From assembly GCA_016783505.1 (NCBI GenBank), contig JADHWK010000034.1, forward strand, positions 1 to 27,683: DNA of 27,683 nucleotides, given 5' to 3'. Both the position numbers and the translations under genes were made by a program. Positions 1 to 7,356 of the stretch are shown here, piece by piece (the stretch's first letter is position 1; every line of letters begins with the position of its first letter). The notes under the pieces were generated by a model. The model did not search any database. It was not told the origin of the DNA and saw only the letters and a list, made by a program, of their open reading frames with translations. The DNA is from Candidatus Zhuqueibacterota bacterium (GTDB taxonomy: Bacteria; BS750m-G25).

Positions 1-2111
1 TCCGGCTCCGGTTTGACGATGGGCGGGGAGATGGCATCCTTCCTCATCAGAAAGACCCAGCGAATGCTGGTCCGTTTGGTGTGCTTCTCGGGACCGCCCA
101 ACCAGTAGGGGTCCAGCATGGCACGGGAGGCGGCCGAGGCCTCGAAGCAGTAGGGTACCCCCCGATCGAGGCGGCAGTTCTCCTCCCGCATGCAGGGCTC
201 ATTGGCGCACTCCTCCTTTTTAGTGATCACGTTCTCGCACCTGGAGCGGTCAAAGAGCGGGGCCAGGTCAGGGTAATGTTTGACGAAGTTGGTAGGCATA
301 TAGAACTTCCGTTCCGGGGTATCTGCCAGCGCCCCTCCCCCCCCGTAGCGGACGAACACCAAGTCGTTGGAAACCAACTTCGCTTCAGGTTGTCGAAGTA
401 AGGAAGCAAAATGGGTGGACTTACCCGTCCCCGGGGGAGCAATCAACAGCAATCCCTTTCCGGCAAAATCCAGGCAGAAGCCCCGGATGGAATGGAGGTC
501 GAAGGACCGTTCCGAGATGTCAGCTACCATCCCCAAAGCCAGGCTCCGGAGCTGACCGTAAAAGGCGGATTTGAAAAGGACGGCCGTCTTGGATTCCGAA
601 TTGTAATAGGCCCGGGGCTCGCGACCGGGAATCCAGCCCACTGCGTAGATGATCCCGTGGGGCTCCAGATCGGCCTCCAGTTGGGCCGGATACCAGTTCT
701 CGATCCAGAAATCATAAAGGTGGGGAAGGTTGGTCCTTAACTGAATAATCACCCCGGCGATGTTAGCGTTCCATTCATAGTAGGTCTCGTAGGACAGGTG
801 CGCCTCGGCCTCGGCCACCAGGGCATCCCGTATCTGGGTGGTGACCTCGGGCTCGGTCTCTACAAACGAGCGCCTCACGGTCATGGTGTTATTCAGGGCC
901 ATCACCTTCGCCTTTCGGGTGGGCTCCAGCTTTGCCATCGCGGCGATAATCCGGTCCATCGCCTCCTCCAGCTTTTCCATGGAGGTGGCATAGGATATGC
1001 GGATATGAGAGTCAGCCCCGAAGGCATCCCCGGGGACGACGGCCACCCTGGCGTGCTTTAAAAGATAGTAGGCCAGGCCGTAGGAGTTGCGGATCTGCGT
1101 CCCCTGGAATTCTTTATTGAAATAGGATGAAAAGTTAGGGAATAGATAGAAGGCCCCCTGGGGCTCGGGGCAGGAGACCCCGGGGATCTGCCGCAATCGC
1201 TGCAGGACGAAATTCCTCCGTCGCTGAAACTCGGCCACCATCTTGGAAATCTCCGTCTGGGGACCCCGGAGGGCCTCCAGGCTGGCCATCTGGGATATGG
1301 TGCAGGCGTTGGAGGTGTTGTGGGATTGGACCTTGGCCATCCCGGCGATGAGCTCCTTTGGCCCAGCCGCATACCCGAGCCGCCAGCCGGTCATGGAATA
1401 GGCTTTCGACACCCCATTGACGATAACCGTTCGCTCCTTAACCTTGAGGCCCAGCGAGGCTAGCGAGACGAAGCGAAACCCGTCGTAGACCAGCTTCTCG
1501 TAGATCTCATCGGCAATGATCACTAGGCCCTCCTCTACGGCGATCTTAGCGATTTCTTCCAGCTCCTCCGGCGAATAGCCCATCCCGGTGGGATTTGAGG
1601 GGTTGTTCAAGATCAAGGCCTTGGTGCTGGGGGAGATGGCAGCGGAAAGCTCCTCAGGGGTGATCCGGAACCCGTTCTCCTCCTTGGCGGGAATGATGAC
1701 CGGATTGGCCTTGGCCAGGCTTACCATCGGGGGGTAGGAGACCCAGTAGGGAGCGGGGATGATGGCCTCCTCACCCTTATTGAACAGGGCCACCGACAGG
1801 TTATAAAGACAATTCTTGGCCCCGCTGGAGACGATGATCTCGTCGGGTCCGTACTCCAGCCCGTTGTCCTCTCTGAGCTTCTGGATAATGGCGGCCTTAA
1901 GCTCCGGGAGGCCCTCGTTGGCCGTATACTTGGTGTAGCCGGCGTCAATGGCCCGCTTGGCCGCCTCCCGGATGTTCTCCGGGGTGGGAAAGTCGGGCTC
2001 CCCCACCGACAGATCCACCACGTCTATCCCCTCGGCCTTCATAGTCTTGGCCTTAGCGGTGATCTTCAGAGTGGGCGAAAACCCGATTCGCTGTATTCTG
2101 TCTGCTAACAT
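1..2111 (-). CDS. Aspartate aminotransferase fused to PEPCK/HprK-like P-loop domain (partial, runs off left edge)
   Basis: Reading from ATG 2111 down to base 1 gives at least 703 codons with no stop. Residues 1-400 are a complete class I (type I-gamma) aspartate aminotransferase: SVGEPDFPTPENI near the N-terminus, NNPSNPTG, the PLP lysine K236 in SKAYSMTGWRLGY, and HIRISYA near the end of the domain. It interconverts aspartate plus 2-oxoglutarate and oxaloacetate plus glutamate. The frame continues through about 140 residues into a P-loop at about 558-566 (APPGTGKST), then SNDLVFV, LFDRSRCENV, SRAML and VFLMRKD. These appear in the same order as in the PEPCK homologue at 5001-6839 (GLTATGKST, QDDIVF, LIDRTALFENV, GRAVI, AFITRRN). 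Five cysteines (625, 635, 640, 646, 655) sit inside this domain. The C-terminus lies outside the window. The aminotransferase call is certain; the activity of the second domain (carboxykinase or serine kinase) is inference. Confidence 0.9.
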   Translation of the reverse strand, partial: MLADRIQRIGFSPTLKITAKAKTMKAEGIDVVDLSVGEPDFPTPENIREAAKRAIDAGYTKYTANEGLPELKAAIIQKLREDNGLEYGPDEIIVSSGAKNCLYNLSVALFNKGEEAIIPAPYWVSYPPMVSLAKANPVIIPAKEENGFRITPEELSAAISPSTKALILNNPSNPTGMGYSPEELEEIAKIAVEEGLVIIADEIYEKLVYDGFRFVSLASLGLKVKERTVIVNGVSKAYSMTGWRLGYAAGPKELIAGMAKVQSHNTSNACTISQMASLEALRGPQTEISKMVAEFQRRRNFVLQRLRQIPGVSCPEPQGAFYLFPNFSSYFNKEFQGTQIRNSYGLAYYLLKHARVAVVPGDAFGADSHIRISYATSMEKLEEAMDRIIAAMAKLEPTRKAKVMALNNTMTVRRSFVETEPEVTTQIRDALVAEAEAHLSYETYYEWNANIAGVIIQLRTNLPHLYDFWIENWYPAQLEADLEPHGIIYAVGWIPGREPRAYYNSESKTAVLFKSAFYGQLRSLALGMVADISERSFDLHSIRGFCLDFAGKGLLLIAPPGTGKSTHFASLLRQPEAKLVSNDLVFVRYGGGGALADTPERKFYMPTNFVKHYPDLAPLFDRSRCENVITKKEECANEPCMREENCRLDRGVPYCFEASAASRAMLDPYWLGGPEKHTKRTSIRWVFLMRKDAISPPIVKPEP

Positions 2112-2136
2112 TTTAGTTCCAATATAAATTTTCTGC

Positions 2137-2206
2137 TAACGTCTCCACTGTTTGTGAAGTGCCGAAGGCATTTGCGCGAACGTAGTGATCCACAAACAGC
2201 GTGTTA
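2137..2206. repeat. Imperfect inverted repeat, attC-like shape
   Basis: Outer TAAC/GTTA ends enclose a 9-bp perfect arm pair, CTGTTTGTG (2148-2156) and CACAAACAG (2191-2199), with a short inner TGCC-GAA-GGCA hairpin. Total length and outer/inner arm layout resemble an integron attC recombination site, but the terminal heptamers do not fully match the RYYYAAC/GTTRRRY consensus and no integrase or cassette array is present. It could equally be a plain hairpin. Confidence 0.3.
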
Positions 2207-2327
2207 TACGCATTGCGTTTATTTCCCGTTTAGCTTCATCCCATCCATATGTTCACTTAAAATGGGAAGTTTTTTATCATGCCAACAAGTTATAATATAG
2301 ACTATTGTGATTTCCAATGACGCGCAT

Positions 2328-2365
2328 TTTGGAGTGCATCCCGAAGCTTCGGGATGCACTCCAAA
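2328..2365. repeat. Perfect 38-base palindrome, member of a dispersed TCCCGAA/TTCGGGA family
   Basis: The left half is tttggagtgcatcccgaag and the right half is its exact reverse complement. The core TCCCGAAGCTTCGGGA is repeated exactly at 4951-4966, and relatives lie at 4663-4680, 8639-8656 and 11713-11744, all between genes. This is the pattern of a REP-like intergenic repeat or a bidirectional transcription terminator. Confidence 0.7.
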
Positions 2366-2562
2366 CAGAAGTCAATAGTATAAGCTGCAAATCGCTAAAA
2401 ACGATTCAAAAGACATAATTTAATTTTTACAATAGCTTAGTTATAATCTTAAATCTTCAACGAGTAATGATAAACCACTATCCATTTTTTGTATGTTATT
2501 ATAACCGTCCTTTCCAACCCAGTCCTGATTTAGATAACTAACAACGAGTACTATGGGGTTGG

Positions 2563-3147
2563 TTAGCGTACTCGCTGCCAATCAGATTCGGCCAGGTAAA
2601 CTTCCAATTCTTTCCACATAGCCTCGAGGTTACAGCGCATCACGATAAGATCCTGCCTTTTACCACCCATGTCTTTCACGTACTCCGGTAGCATGGCTTT
2701 CTCGCGAAAACCAAGCCTTTTAAAGATCCTGTGAGCCCCGATCTGTGGCCGCATCATCTTCACGATAACTTCCTCAACATTTTCCTTCACCGCCAGCAGG
2801 TAGAGTTCACGCGCCATCAACATACCCAACCCTTTGCGCTGAAAGGGGCGGGCCACGATCAACCTCAGTTCTACCATGTGTTCTTTCCAGCCCGGGGCTT
2901 CCAGCTCCAGCGCTCCGTCAGCTACGATCCGGTCATCAACGACAGCTACCAGTCGCTTGACCCCGCAAGATTTCATAGTCTGGATACGTCGCTTGACAAT
3001 CTCACGCTTGGTGACGTCTACCCGAAGATATGCTCGGTCTTCTGGAGGAAGGGCTTGGAAGAAAGCATGGGACCGGTCTATATCCTCTTTCCTCAGCGGG
3101 CGGATGACAACATCACTGCCATCCTTCAGCCTCACTTTCCTTTTCAT
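2563..3147 (-). CDS. GNAT-family N-acetyltransferase
   Basis: A 194-residue protein of the GCN5-related acetyltransferase superfamily, which moves an acetyl group from acetyl-CoA to an amine. The fold signature is visible: the N-terminal strand VVIRPLRKEDID, the core strands VVDDRIVADGALEL and HMVELRLIVA, then the acetyl-CoA pyrophosphate loop RPFQRKGLGMLMARELYLLA, and IFKRLGFREKAMLPEYVKD near the C-terminus. The substrate cannot be told from sequence; small-molecule, protein N-terminal and lysine acetylation all remain possible. It lies 54 bases downstream of the flotillin gene on the same strand and is probably co-transcribed with it. A GAGG lies about ten bases upstream of the ATG. Confidence 0.85.
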   Translation of the reverse strand: MKRKVRLKDGSDVVIRPLRKEDIDRSHAFFQALPPEDRAYLRVDVTKREIVKRRIQTMKSCGVKRLVAVVDDRIVADGALELEAPGWKEHMVELRLIVARPFQRKGLGMLMARELYLLAVKENVEEVIVKMMRPQIGAHRIFKRLGFREKAMLPEYVKDMGGKRQDLIVMRCNLEAMWKELEVYLAESDWQRVR

Positions 3148-3201
3148 TACAGCTGTCCTCGGTTTTTATCTATTATACAGCGGGATCCCCAACCCATTTG
3201 C

Positions 3202-4650
3202 TCACCCCTTCTTCCCCTCCCCGCCAGACTCTTTGAGCTCCTTTTCTTCAGAAGTATCTGTTATTTTCTTCGAAGCCGGGAGGTTTTGCAAGAACTTCTT
3301 AATGTCCACCCCGCTCAGGGACTCGATCACGGTGGGCAGTTGTGCTAAAATCTGGGCCACCTGGGCGGTGAGCCGGGAAACCCCGGAAGAGCCGGTCCCC
3401 CCGTCAACCATAACGATCTTATCCACTTTGGACAGGGGTTCGGACACCGCCCGGGCCAGCTCGGGAAGTTTTTCCACAAACATCTGGTAGATGGCCGCCT
3501 GGTTGTATTCCCCCCAGGATTCGGCCTTCTTCTGCATCGCCTCGGCCTCAGCGGCCCCTTGGGCCCGGATGAGCTCGGCTTCTGCTAGCCCCTCCAGCTT
3601 CTTAGCCTCGGCACGACCCTTGGCCTCGGCCTCCAATCGGAACCGCTCCGCCTCGGCTTCGGCTTGAACCTGGTAGCGCTTGGCATCCGCCGCCTTCTTG
3701 ACGGTGGACTCCAGCTCCTTCTCTTTCCTCAGGATCTCCTTCTCCTCGACCTTAATCCCCCCCTCCTTTTCCACCAGCTTGACCTGGTATTCTTCACGCT
3801 TCAGTTGCCGGCTAACCCTCTGTTTTTCCAACTCGTAGGCCAGGTCGGCCTCGGCCTTGCGCTGGTTGATGGCAGCCTGGTACTCGGCCCGTCGGGTCTC
3901 GTAGTCCCGACTGGCCCGGGCGATCTCGGCCTCGGCCTGGAATTTGGCGATGTCACCCTCCTTGCGGGCCTGAGCTGACTTAATGGTGGCATCCCGGTCG
4001 GTCTCGGCCTGGGCCACCGCCGCATCCCGCTTCACTTGGGCGATCCGGGGTCTCCCCAGCGCCTCCAGATAGCCCTGGGTATCGCTGATGTCTTTCAAGG
4101 CAAAGGAGAGCACCGCCAGCCCCATTCGGGCAAAGTCGTCAGAGGCTGAGGTCATAACCCGTTGGGCGAACTCCTCCCGCTGCTGGTAGATCTCCTCAAC
4201 CTTCATAGACCCCAAGACCGCCCGGACGCATCCCTCCAGGATCTGATTGGCGACATCTTTAATCCCTTCAGCCCCGGTCCCTAAAAACTGCTCCGCCGCC
4301 TGACGAATGGAGTAATCGTCCCCACCGACCTTTACCTGGGCTACCGCCTCGGCGATGATGTGAACCCCCTGGGCGGTGAGCACCTCCGGGGTTTTGATGG
4401 GGATGGTGAACACCCCCAGAGGGAGGACCTGGGCGCGCTCAAGCAAGGGCAGGACGAAGGTCCCCCCACCGATTCGGTAGCGGTAGCCGATTTTTTTCCG
4501 GGTCCCATCTGGGTCAGTCACCGTCCGCTTCCGACCCCCGGAGACGATCAGCACCTCGTTTGGGCCCACCTTCCGATATTGAGTAGCCAGGGCCAGCAGG
4601 ACTAGACCCACCACTACTACAATAATACTGAGCCAGATATACCATTCCAT
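3202..4650 (-). CDS. Flotillin-like SPFH/band 7 membrane scaffold protein
   Basis: A 482-residue bacterial flotillin. An N-terminal hydrophobic segment (about residues 4-24) anchors it in the inner membrane. An SPFH/band 7 domain follows (about 25-205, with QYRKVGPNEVLIVSGG and VLSFALKDISD), then a long charged Ala/Glu/Lys/Arg-rich coiled coil (about 210-380), and a conserved flotillin tail (EYNQAAIYQMFVEKLPELA, PLSKVDKIVMVDGG, LPTVIESLSGVD). Flotillins assemble into oligomers that organise membrane microdomains and affect fluidity. The start is well supported by AGGAGGAG directly upstream of the ATG. An NfeD partner, common beside bacterial flotillins, is not present; the downstream neighbour is the GNAT gene. 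Confidence 0.93.
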   Translation of the reverse strand: MEWYIWLSIIVVVVGLVLLALATQYRKVGPNEVLIVSGGRKRTVTDPDGTRKKIGYRYRIGGGTFVLPLLERAQVLPLGVFTIPIKTPEVLTAQGVHIIAEAVAQVKVGGDDYSIRQAAEQFLGTGAEGIKDVANQILEGCVRAVLGSMKVEEIYQQREEFAQRVMTSASDDFARMGLAVLSFALKDISDTQGYLEALGRPRIAQVKRDAAVAQAETDRDATIKSAQARKEGDIAKFQAEAEIARASRDYETRRAEYQAAINQRKAEADLAYELEKQRVSRQLKREEYQVKLVEKEGGIKVEEKEILRKEKELESTVKKAADAKRYQVQAEAEAERFRLEAEAKGRAEAKKLEGLAEAELIRAQGAAEAEAMQKKAESWGEYNQAAIYQMFVEKLPELARAVSEPLSKVDKIVMVDGGTGSSGVSRLTAQVAQILAQLPTVIESLSGVDIKKFLQNLPASKKITDTSEEKELKESGGEGKKG

Positions 4651-4662
4651 CTCTCCTCCTCT

Positions 4663-4680
4663 GTCCCGAAACTTCGGGAC
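4663..4680. repeat. Short palindrome of the TCCCGAA/TTCGGGA family
   Basis: GTCCCGAA and TTCGGGAC are separated by two bases, 13 bases upstream of the flotillin start codon and outside its Shine-Dalgarno sequence. Confidence 0.6.
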
Positions 4681-4950
4681 GATATAACCTAAACATAAAA
4701 TTGGATTACATCATCAAATTTACCTAAATATATTCAAAAATATAATTCTTTGCAACACTTTTCTCAACTTTTTATCGTAAAACTATTGCTTTTTATCCTC
4801 ATATGTATTAATTTTACAATGACAAAACCGCACAACTGAATTGACACCGTCAGTCAGGCGGCCTTCGGTCATCGTATCAACAATTAACAGATTAGTTGTA
4901 AAAGTAAGTGTATAAAACATTGACAGTAACCGTCTCACGAATGACGAAAG

Positions 4951-4966
4951 TCCCGAAGCTTCGGGA
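4951..4966. repeat. Short palindrome of the TCCCGAA/TTCGGGA family
   Basis: A perfect 16-base palindrome identical to the core of the 38-base palindrome at 2328-2365. It is flanked by AAAG and TTTT, so a transcript could form a longer stem. It lies 34 bases before the PEPCK-homologue start codon. Confidence 0.6.
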
Positions 4967-5000
4967 TTTTAAAGGTGCCAAAGTTTAGTATAGGATAGAG

Positions 5001-6839
5001 ATGAGTAACGGTATCTACGAGGAAGAAGACTCTCAGAGGTTCTATGAGAACCTGACTCCACTGCTGAACGGCCCTAACATTCAGCACGTCAATCTCAAAG
5101 GGTTAAAATCCAGGGCGATCAAGACCGCCACCCGCACCCGGTTCGGATCCTACGGCTGGCGGTCGGCGGTCTCCAGCCGGATAGCCCCTCTGACCGTCTA
5201 CCTGGGGTCCGAACCGGTAAGATTACCCAAGATGACCGCGGTGCAGAAGAATATCGTAGAAAACGCCCCGGAGGAGTTGCATAAGGTTCTCCATCTGATG
5301 AGGTCCCTCCCTTTTGTTCACCTCCGCCGCCAGATGGGAAATAACGACGAATACAATCCCATCTGTAACCTCTATGTCTCGGTGGCCGATTCGAAAAACC
5401 ACCGCATTGCCTACATGTGGGGCCATACCCTCCGAAAACCGGACAAAAAGCCCGGGCCCGAGTTCACCATGATCCACATTCCGGAGGAGCATCATCTCAG
5501 GCAACAGGTCCTGGTTTTGCCGGAATATAATCTAAACATCGCTCTGGGGACCGACTACATGGGGGAGGACAAGAAGGGGTTCTTAAGACAGGCCATGTGG
5601 TATGCTGACGAACACGGCATGCTGGGCCTGCATGCGGGGACGAAGCTGGTGACCGTCCGTGATGCCAAAGATGACCGATTGAAAAGATACGGGGTTTTCC
5701 TGTTCGGCTTGACGGCCACCGGAAAGTCCACCTGGTCCTGTCACCCGTTGGGATTGGATCCAAACAGGGGGGAGTGTACCCAGGTGATCCAGGACGACAT
5801 CGTCTTTCTCAAAAAAGACGGCTCGGCCCTGGGCACGGAAACCGGGTTCTTCGTCAAGACGGATGTGGAGAAGGGCCTTCAGGAGGCCATGTATAATGCC
5901 TTGATTGACCGCACTGCTCTGTTCGAAAACGTTATGATTGATGCCGCCGGGAACCCCGATTTCTTGGACGAGCGCTTGTGCGCCAACGGCAGGGCTGTTA
6001 TCCAGAGGGATAAGTTAAAAATTAAAAGGGGACGGCGGCTGGTGGGGATCAGTTCCAAAAGCATCAACATGCCACCCTTAGACGACCTTGACGGTTTGAT
6101 CTTCGCCTTCATCACCCGCAGGAACACCATCATGCCCTTCGCCCAGGAGCTCACCCCGGAGCAGGCGTTGTTGGCCTATCTATGGGGGGAATCCACCCAC
6201 TCCTATGCCTCCCAACCGCTCAAGGCCGGGGAATCGGTGCGGATTGTAGGGACCGACCCCTTCATCATCGGCTCCCGGGCCAGGAAGGTGAACCGATTCT
6301 ATGACATCATCATGGATTTATTGGACAGATTTCCGGGCAAGGTGAGGTTCTATCAGTACAACACCGGCGGCGTCGGTGAGATCCTGGAGAGCTATGTGGA
6401 AGGGGAAATCGAAAAGAAGAGGGAAATCCAAAAGGTCACCCGGGTGCCCATTAGCGAGATGGCCGCTATTCAGCGCGGGGATCTGAGGGGGACGAACCGA
6501 TATGAAAAAGGGAGGTTTGGAACCCATGAGATCGTGGCCTGTGAGGACAGGGGTCTTAAAGATTTTGACCCCAAGAAATTCTATTCGGAAGAGCAGATTG
6601 AATCCTATCTGGGGGACATTGTCAAGGGGCGGCGAAAGTTTACTGAGGAGATCGCAGACGAGGGGCTGAACCCGGAGATCATCCGGGCGGCGGAAAGATC
6701 CTTCGAGGTTTCCCGACGGGTAAAAACCAAACCTCCACCCGAGGGATTACCCCAAGGGGAACTAGCAGAATCAGGGGAAGAGATTCCTTGGAAACCGAAA
6801 ACCCGACCCCCCCGACCCCTGGGCAGGAGATACAGATAA
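5001..6839 (+). CDS. ATP-type phosphoenolpyruvate carboxykinase homologue (divergent)
   Basis: A 612-residue protein of the ATP-PEPCK family, which converts oxaloacetate plus ATP to PEP, CO2 and ADP. Motifs follow the family order: GTDYMGEDKKGF (about 183-194, with the metal/substrate lysine), LHAGTKL with H211, the P-loop GLTATGKST at 236-244, the DD pair at 265-266, ENV at 309-311, NGR with R331, and the C-terminal FITRRNTIMPFAQELTPEQA and YQYNTGGVG. These correspond to the E. coli PckA stretches around Y207/K213, H232, GLSGTGKTT, D269 and R333. It is longer than the usual 530-540 residues, with a charged Pro-rich tail (about 570-612) encoded by sequence repeated at 7903-8099. The start follows AGGATAGAG. 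The family call is firm; carboxykinase activity rather than another kinase role is likely but not proven. Confidence 0.8.
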   Translation: MSNGIYEEEDSQRFYENLTPLLNGPNIQHVNLKGLKSRAIKTATRTRFGSYGWRSAVSSRIAPLTVYLGSEPVRLPKMTAVQKNIVENAPEELHKVLHLMRSLPFVHLRRQMGNNDEYNPICNLYVSVADSKNHRIAYMWGHTLRKPDKKPGPEFTMIHIPEEHHLRQQVLVLPEYNLNIALGTDYMGEDKKGFLRQAMWYADEHGMLGLHAGTKLVTVRDAKDDRLKRYGVFLFGLTATGKSTWSCHPLGLDPNRGECTQVIQDDIVFLKKDGSALGTETGFFVKTDVEKGLQEAMYNALIDRTALFENVMIDAAGNPDFLDERLCANGRAVIQRDKLKIKRGRRLVGISSKSINMPPLDDLDGLIFAFITRRNTIMPFAQELTPEQALLAYLWGESTHSYASQPLKAGESVRIVGTDPFIIGSRARKVNRFYDIIMDLLDRFPGKVRFYQYNTGGVGEILESYVEGEIEKKREIQKVTRVPISEMAAIQRGDLRGTNRYEKGRFGTHEIVACEDRGLKDFDPKKFYSEEQIESYLGDIVKGRRKFTEEIADEGLNPEIIRAAERSFEVSRRVKTKPPPEGLPQGELAESGEEIPWKPKTRPPRPLGRRYR

Positions 6840-6899
6840 AATTACCATCAAATTCCACAATCAAAAAAAGCCATCGGAAAACTCGCCGGTGGCTTTTTC
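6719..6899 (+). repeat. Copy 1 of a diverged direct repeat (PEPCK gene 3' end plus terminator)
   Basis: The last coding bases of the PEPCK homologue, its stop and its terminator are repeated as a diverged copy at 7903-8100. Shared blocks include GCAGAATCAGGGGAAGA, CGACCCCTG and GATACAGATAAAAT, and the encoded GLPxGExAESGEEIP is kept in both. The two copies enclose the DUF5678/protease module. Confidence 0.7.
6863..6899 (+). terminator. Rho-independent terminator of the PEPCK homologue
   Basis: GCCATCGG (6870-6877) pairs with CCGGTGGC (6886-6893), one wobble pair, followed directly by a run of five T, 24 bases after the PEPCK stop codon. Confidence 0.8.
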
Positions 6900-6960
6900 T
6901 ATATCAACACATCAGTAATGACGGCAGATTACAACATCCACCGCGAGGGAGGAGTTTTTA

Positions 6961-7056
6961 TGGTCACGGCAAAGATAGGAAAGATCAAAAGTAAGATCGC
7001 TGCTTCCCTTATCAATCAGAAGAACAGGTTCTATGATATATTAAAAATTGTTTGAC
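6961..7056 (+). CDS. Possible small basic protein (31 residues)
   Basis: A short ORF beginning MVTAKIGKIKSKIAASLI and ending DILKIV. A strong Shine-Dalgarno GGGAGGAG sits at 6947-6954, about six bases before the ATG, which is the main reason to take it seriously. The product is Lys-rich and could form an amphipathic helix. Its stop codon overlaps the -35 box of the next gene's promoter. No family is recognised, and chance is a real alternative at this length. Confidence 0.3.
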
Positions 7057-7080
7057 TTTTAAAATTTTTTACATTATATT
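7052..7080 (+). promoter_or_regulatory. Sigma70-type promoter of the DUF5678/protease module
   Basis: TTGACT (7052-7057) and TATATT (7075-7080) are separated by exactly 17 bases in AT-rich sequence. The start codon at 7105 follows 24 bases after the -10 box, leaving a short leader with GGAG. Confidence 0.65.
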
Positions 7081-7104
7081 ATTTTAAAAATGGAGATCGA
7101 AATT

Positions 7105-7356
7105 ATGAAAACTCAAAATGTCCAGCTTCCCAACCCTGCGCCAAAGAAGTATTGGGAAGATAGCCGATGGGCGCATGAGCATTCTGTAGAGATTTCCGAG
7201 CGGTATCCTAATCAATGGATAGCGATTTTAAACAAAAAGGTTATTGCTGCTGGTAAAGATGGTTCCAAAGTAGAAAAGAACGGTGCTGAAAAAGCAGGCG
7301 ATCAGGAATTCGTCATCTTCTTTGCTGAAAAGGGAATCCATATCTATGGAAATTAA
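7105..7356 (+). CDS. DUF5678-like small protein
   Basis: An 83-residue protein with the sequence feel of DUF5678: YWEDSRWAHEHSVEISERYP, then NQWIAILNKKVIAAGKD, then a charged linker and EFVIFFAEKGIHIYG at the end. Its function is unknown. The ATG at 7105 is preferred over the in-frame ATG at 7090 because GGAG lies nine bases upstream of 7105. Its last 11 bases overlap the start of the protease gene, a layout that favours translational coupling. From general knowledge, proteins of this type are often found beside small retropepsin-like proteases, which supports both calls. Confidence 0.65.
   Translation: MKTQNVQLPNPAPKKYWEDSRWAHEHSVEISERYPNQWIAILNKKVIAAGKDGSKVEKNGAEKAGDQEFVIFFAEKGIHIYGN

Larger units (their letters stand above)
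2112..2562. other. AT-rich intergenic region with inverted repeats
   Basis: About 450 bases separate the aminotransferase fusion from the GNAT gene. I see no supported gene. The stretch holds an imperfect hairpin (2137-2206) and a perfect 38-base palindrome (2328-2365), listed separately. The rest is AT-rich and unremarkable. Promoter elements for the fusion gene probably lie near 2112-2135, but no convincing -35/-10 pair was identified. Confidence 0.6.
4651..5000. other. Divergent intergenic region between flotillin and PEPCK homologue
   Basis: A 350-base AT-rich region that must hold the promoters of both divergent genes. Two short palindromes of the TCCCGAA family lie here (4663-4680 and 4951-4966), as does the 13-mer GCCAAAGTTTAGT (4977-4989) just before the PEPCK start. 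TTGACA hexamers occur at 4841 and 4920, but neither has an acceptable -10 box at the usual spacing. Confidence 0.5.

Noticed and set aside
2208-2255. Minus-strand peptide YGWDEAKREIN resembling the N-terminus of BrnT toxins
   Set aside because: It is preceded by a stop with no start codon and the rest of a BrnT protein is absent; the match is about ten residues and could be chance.
2731-3490. Two long plus-strand ORFs antisense to the GNAT and flotillin genes
   Set aside because: They are shadows of well-supported minus-strand genes, with no family motifs of their own.
4841-4925. TTGACA hexamers as -35 boxes of the PEPCK homologue
   Set aside because: No acceptable -10 hexamer lies 15-19 bases downstream of either.
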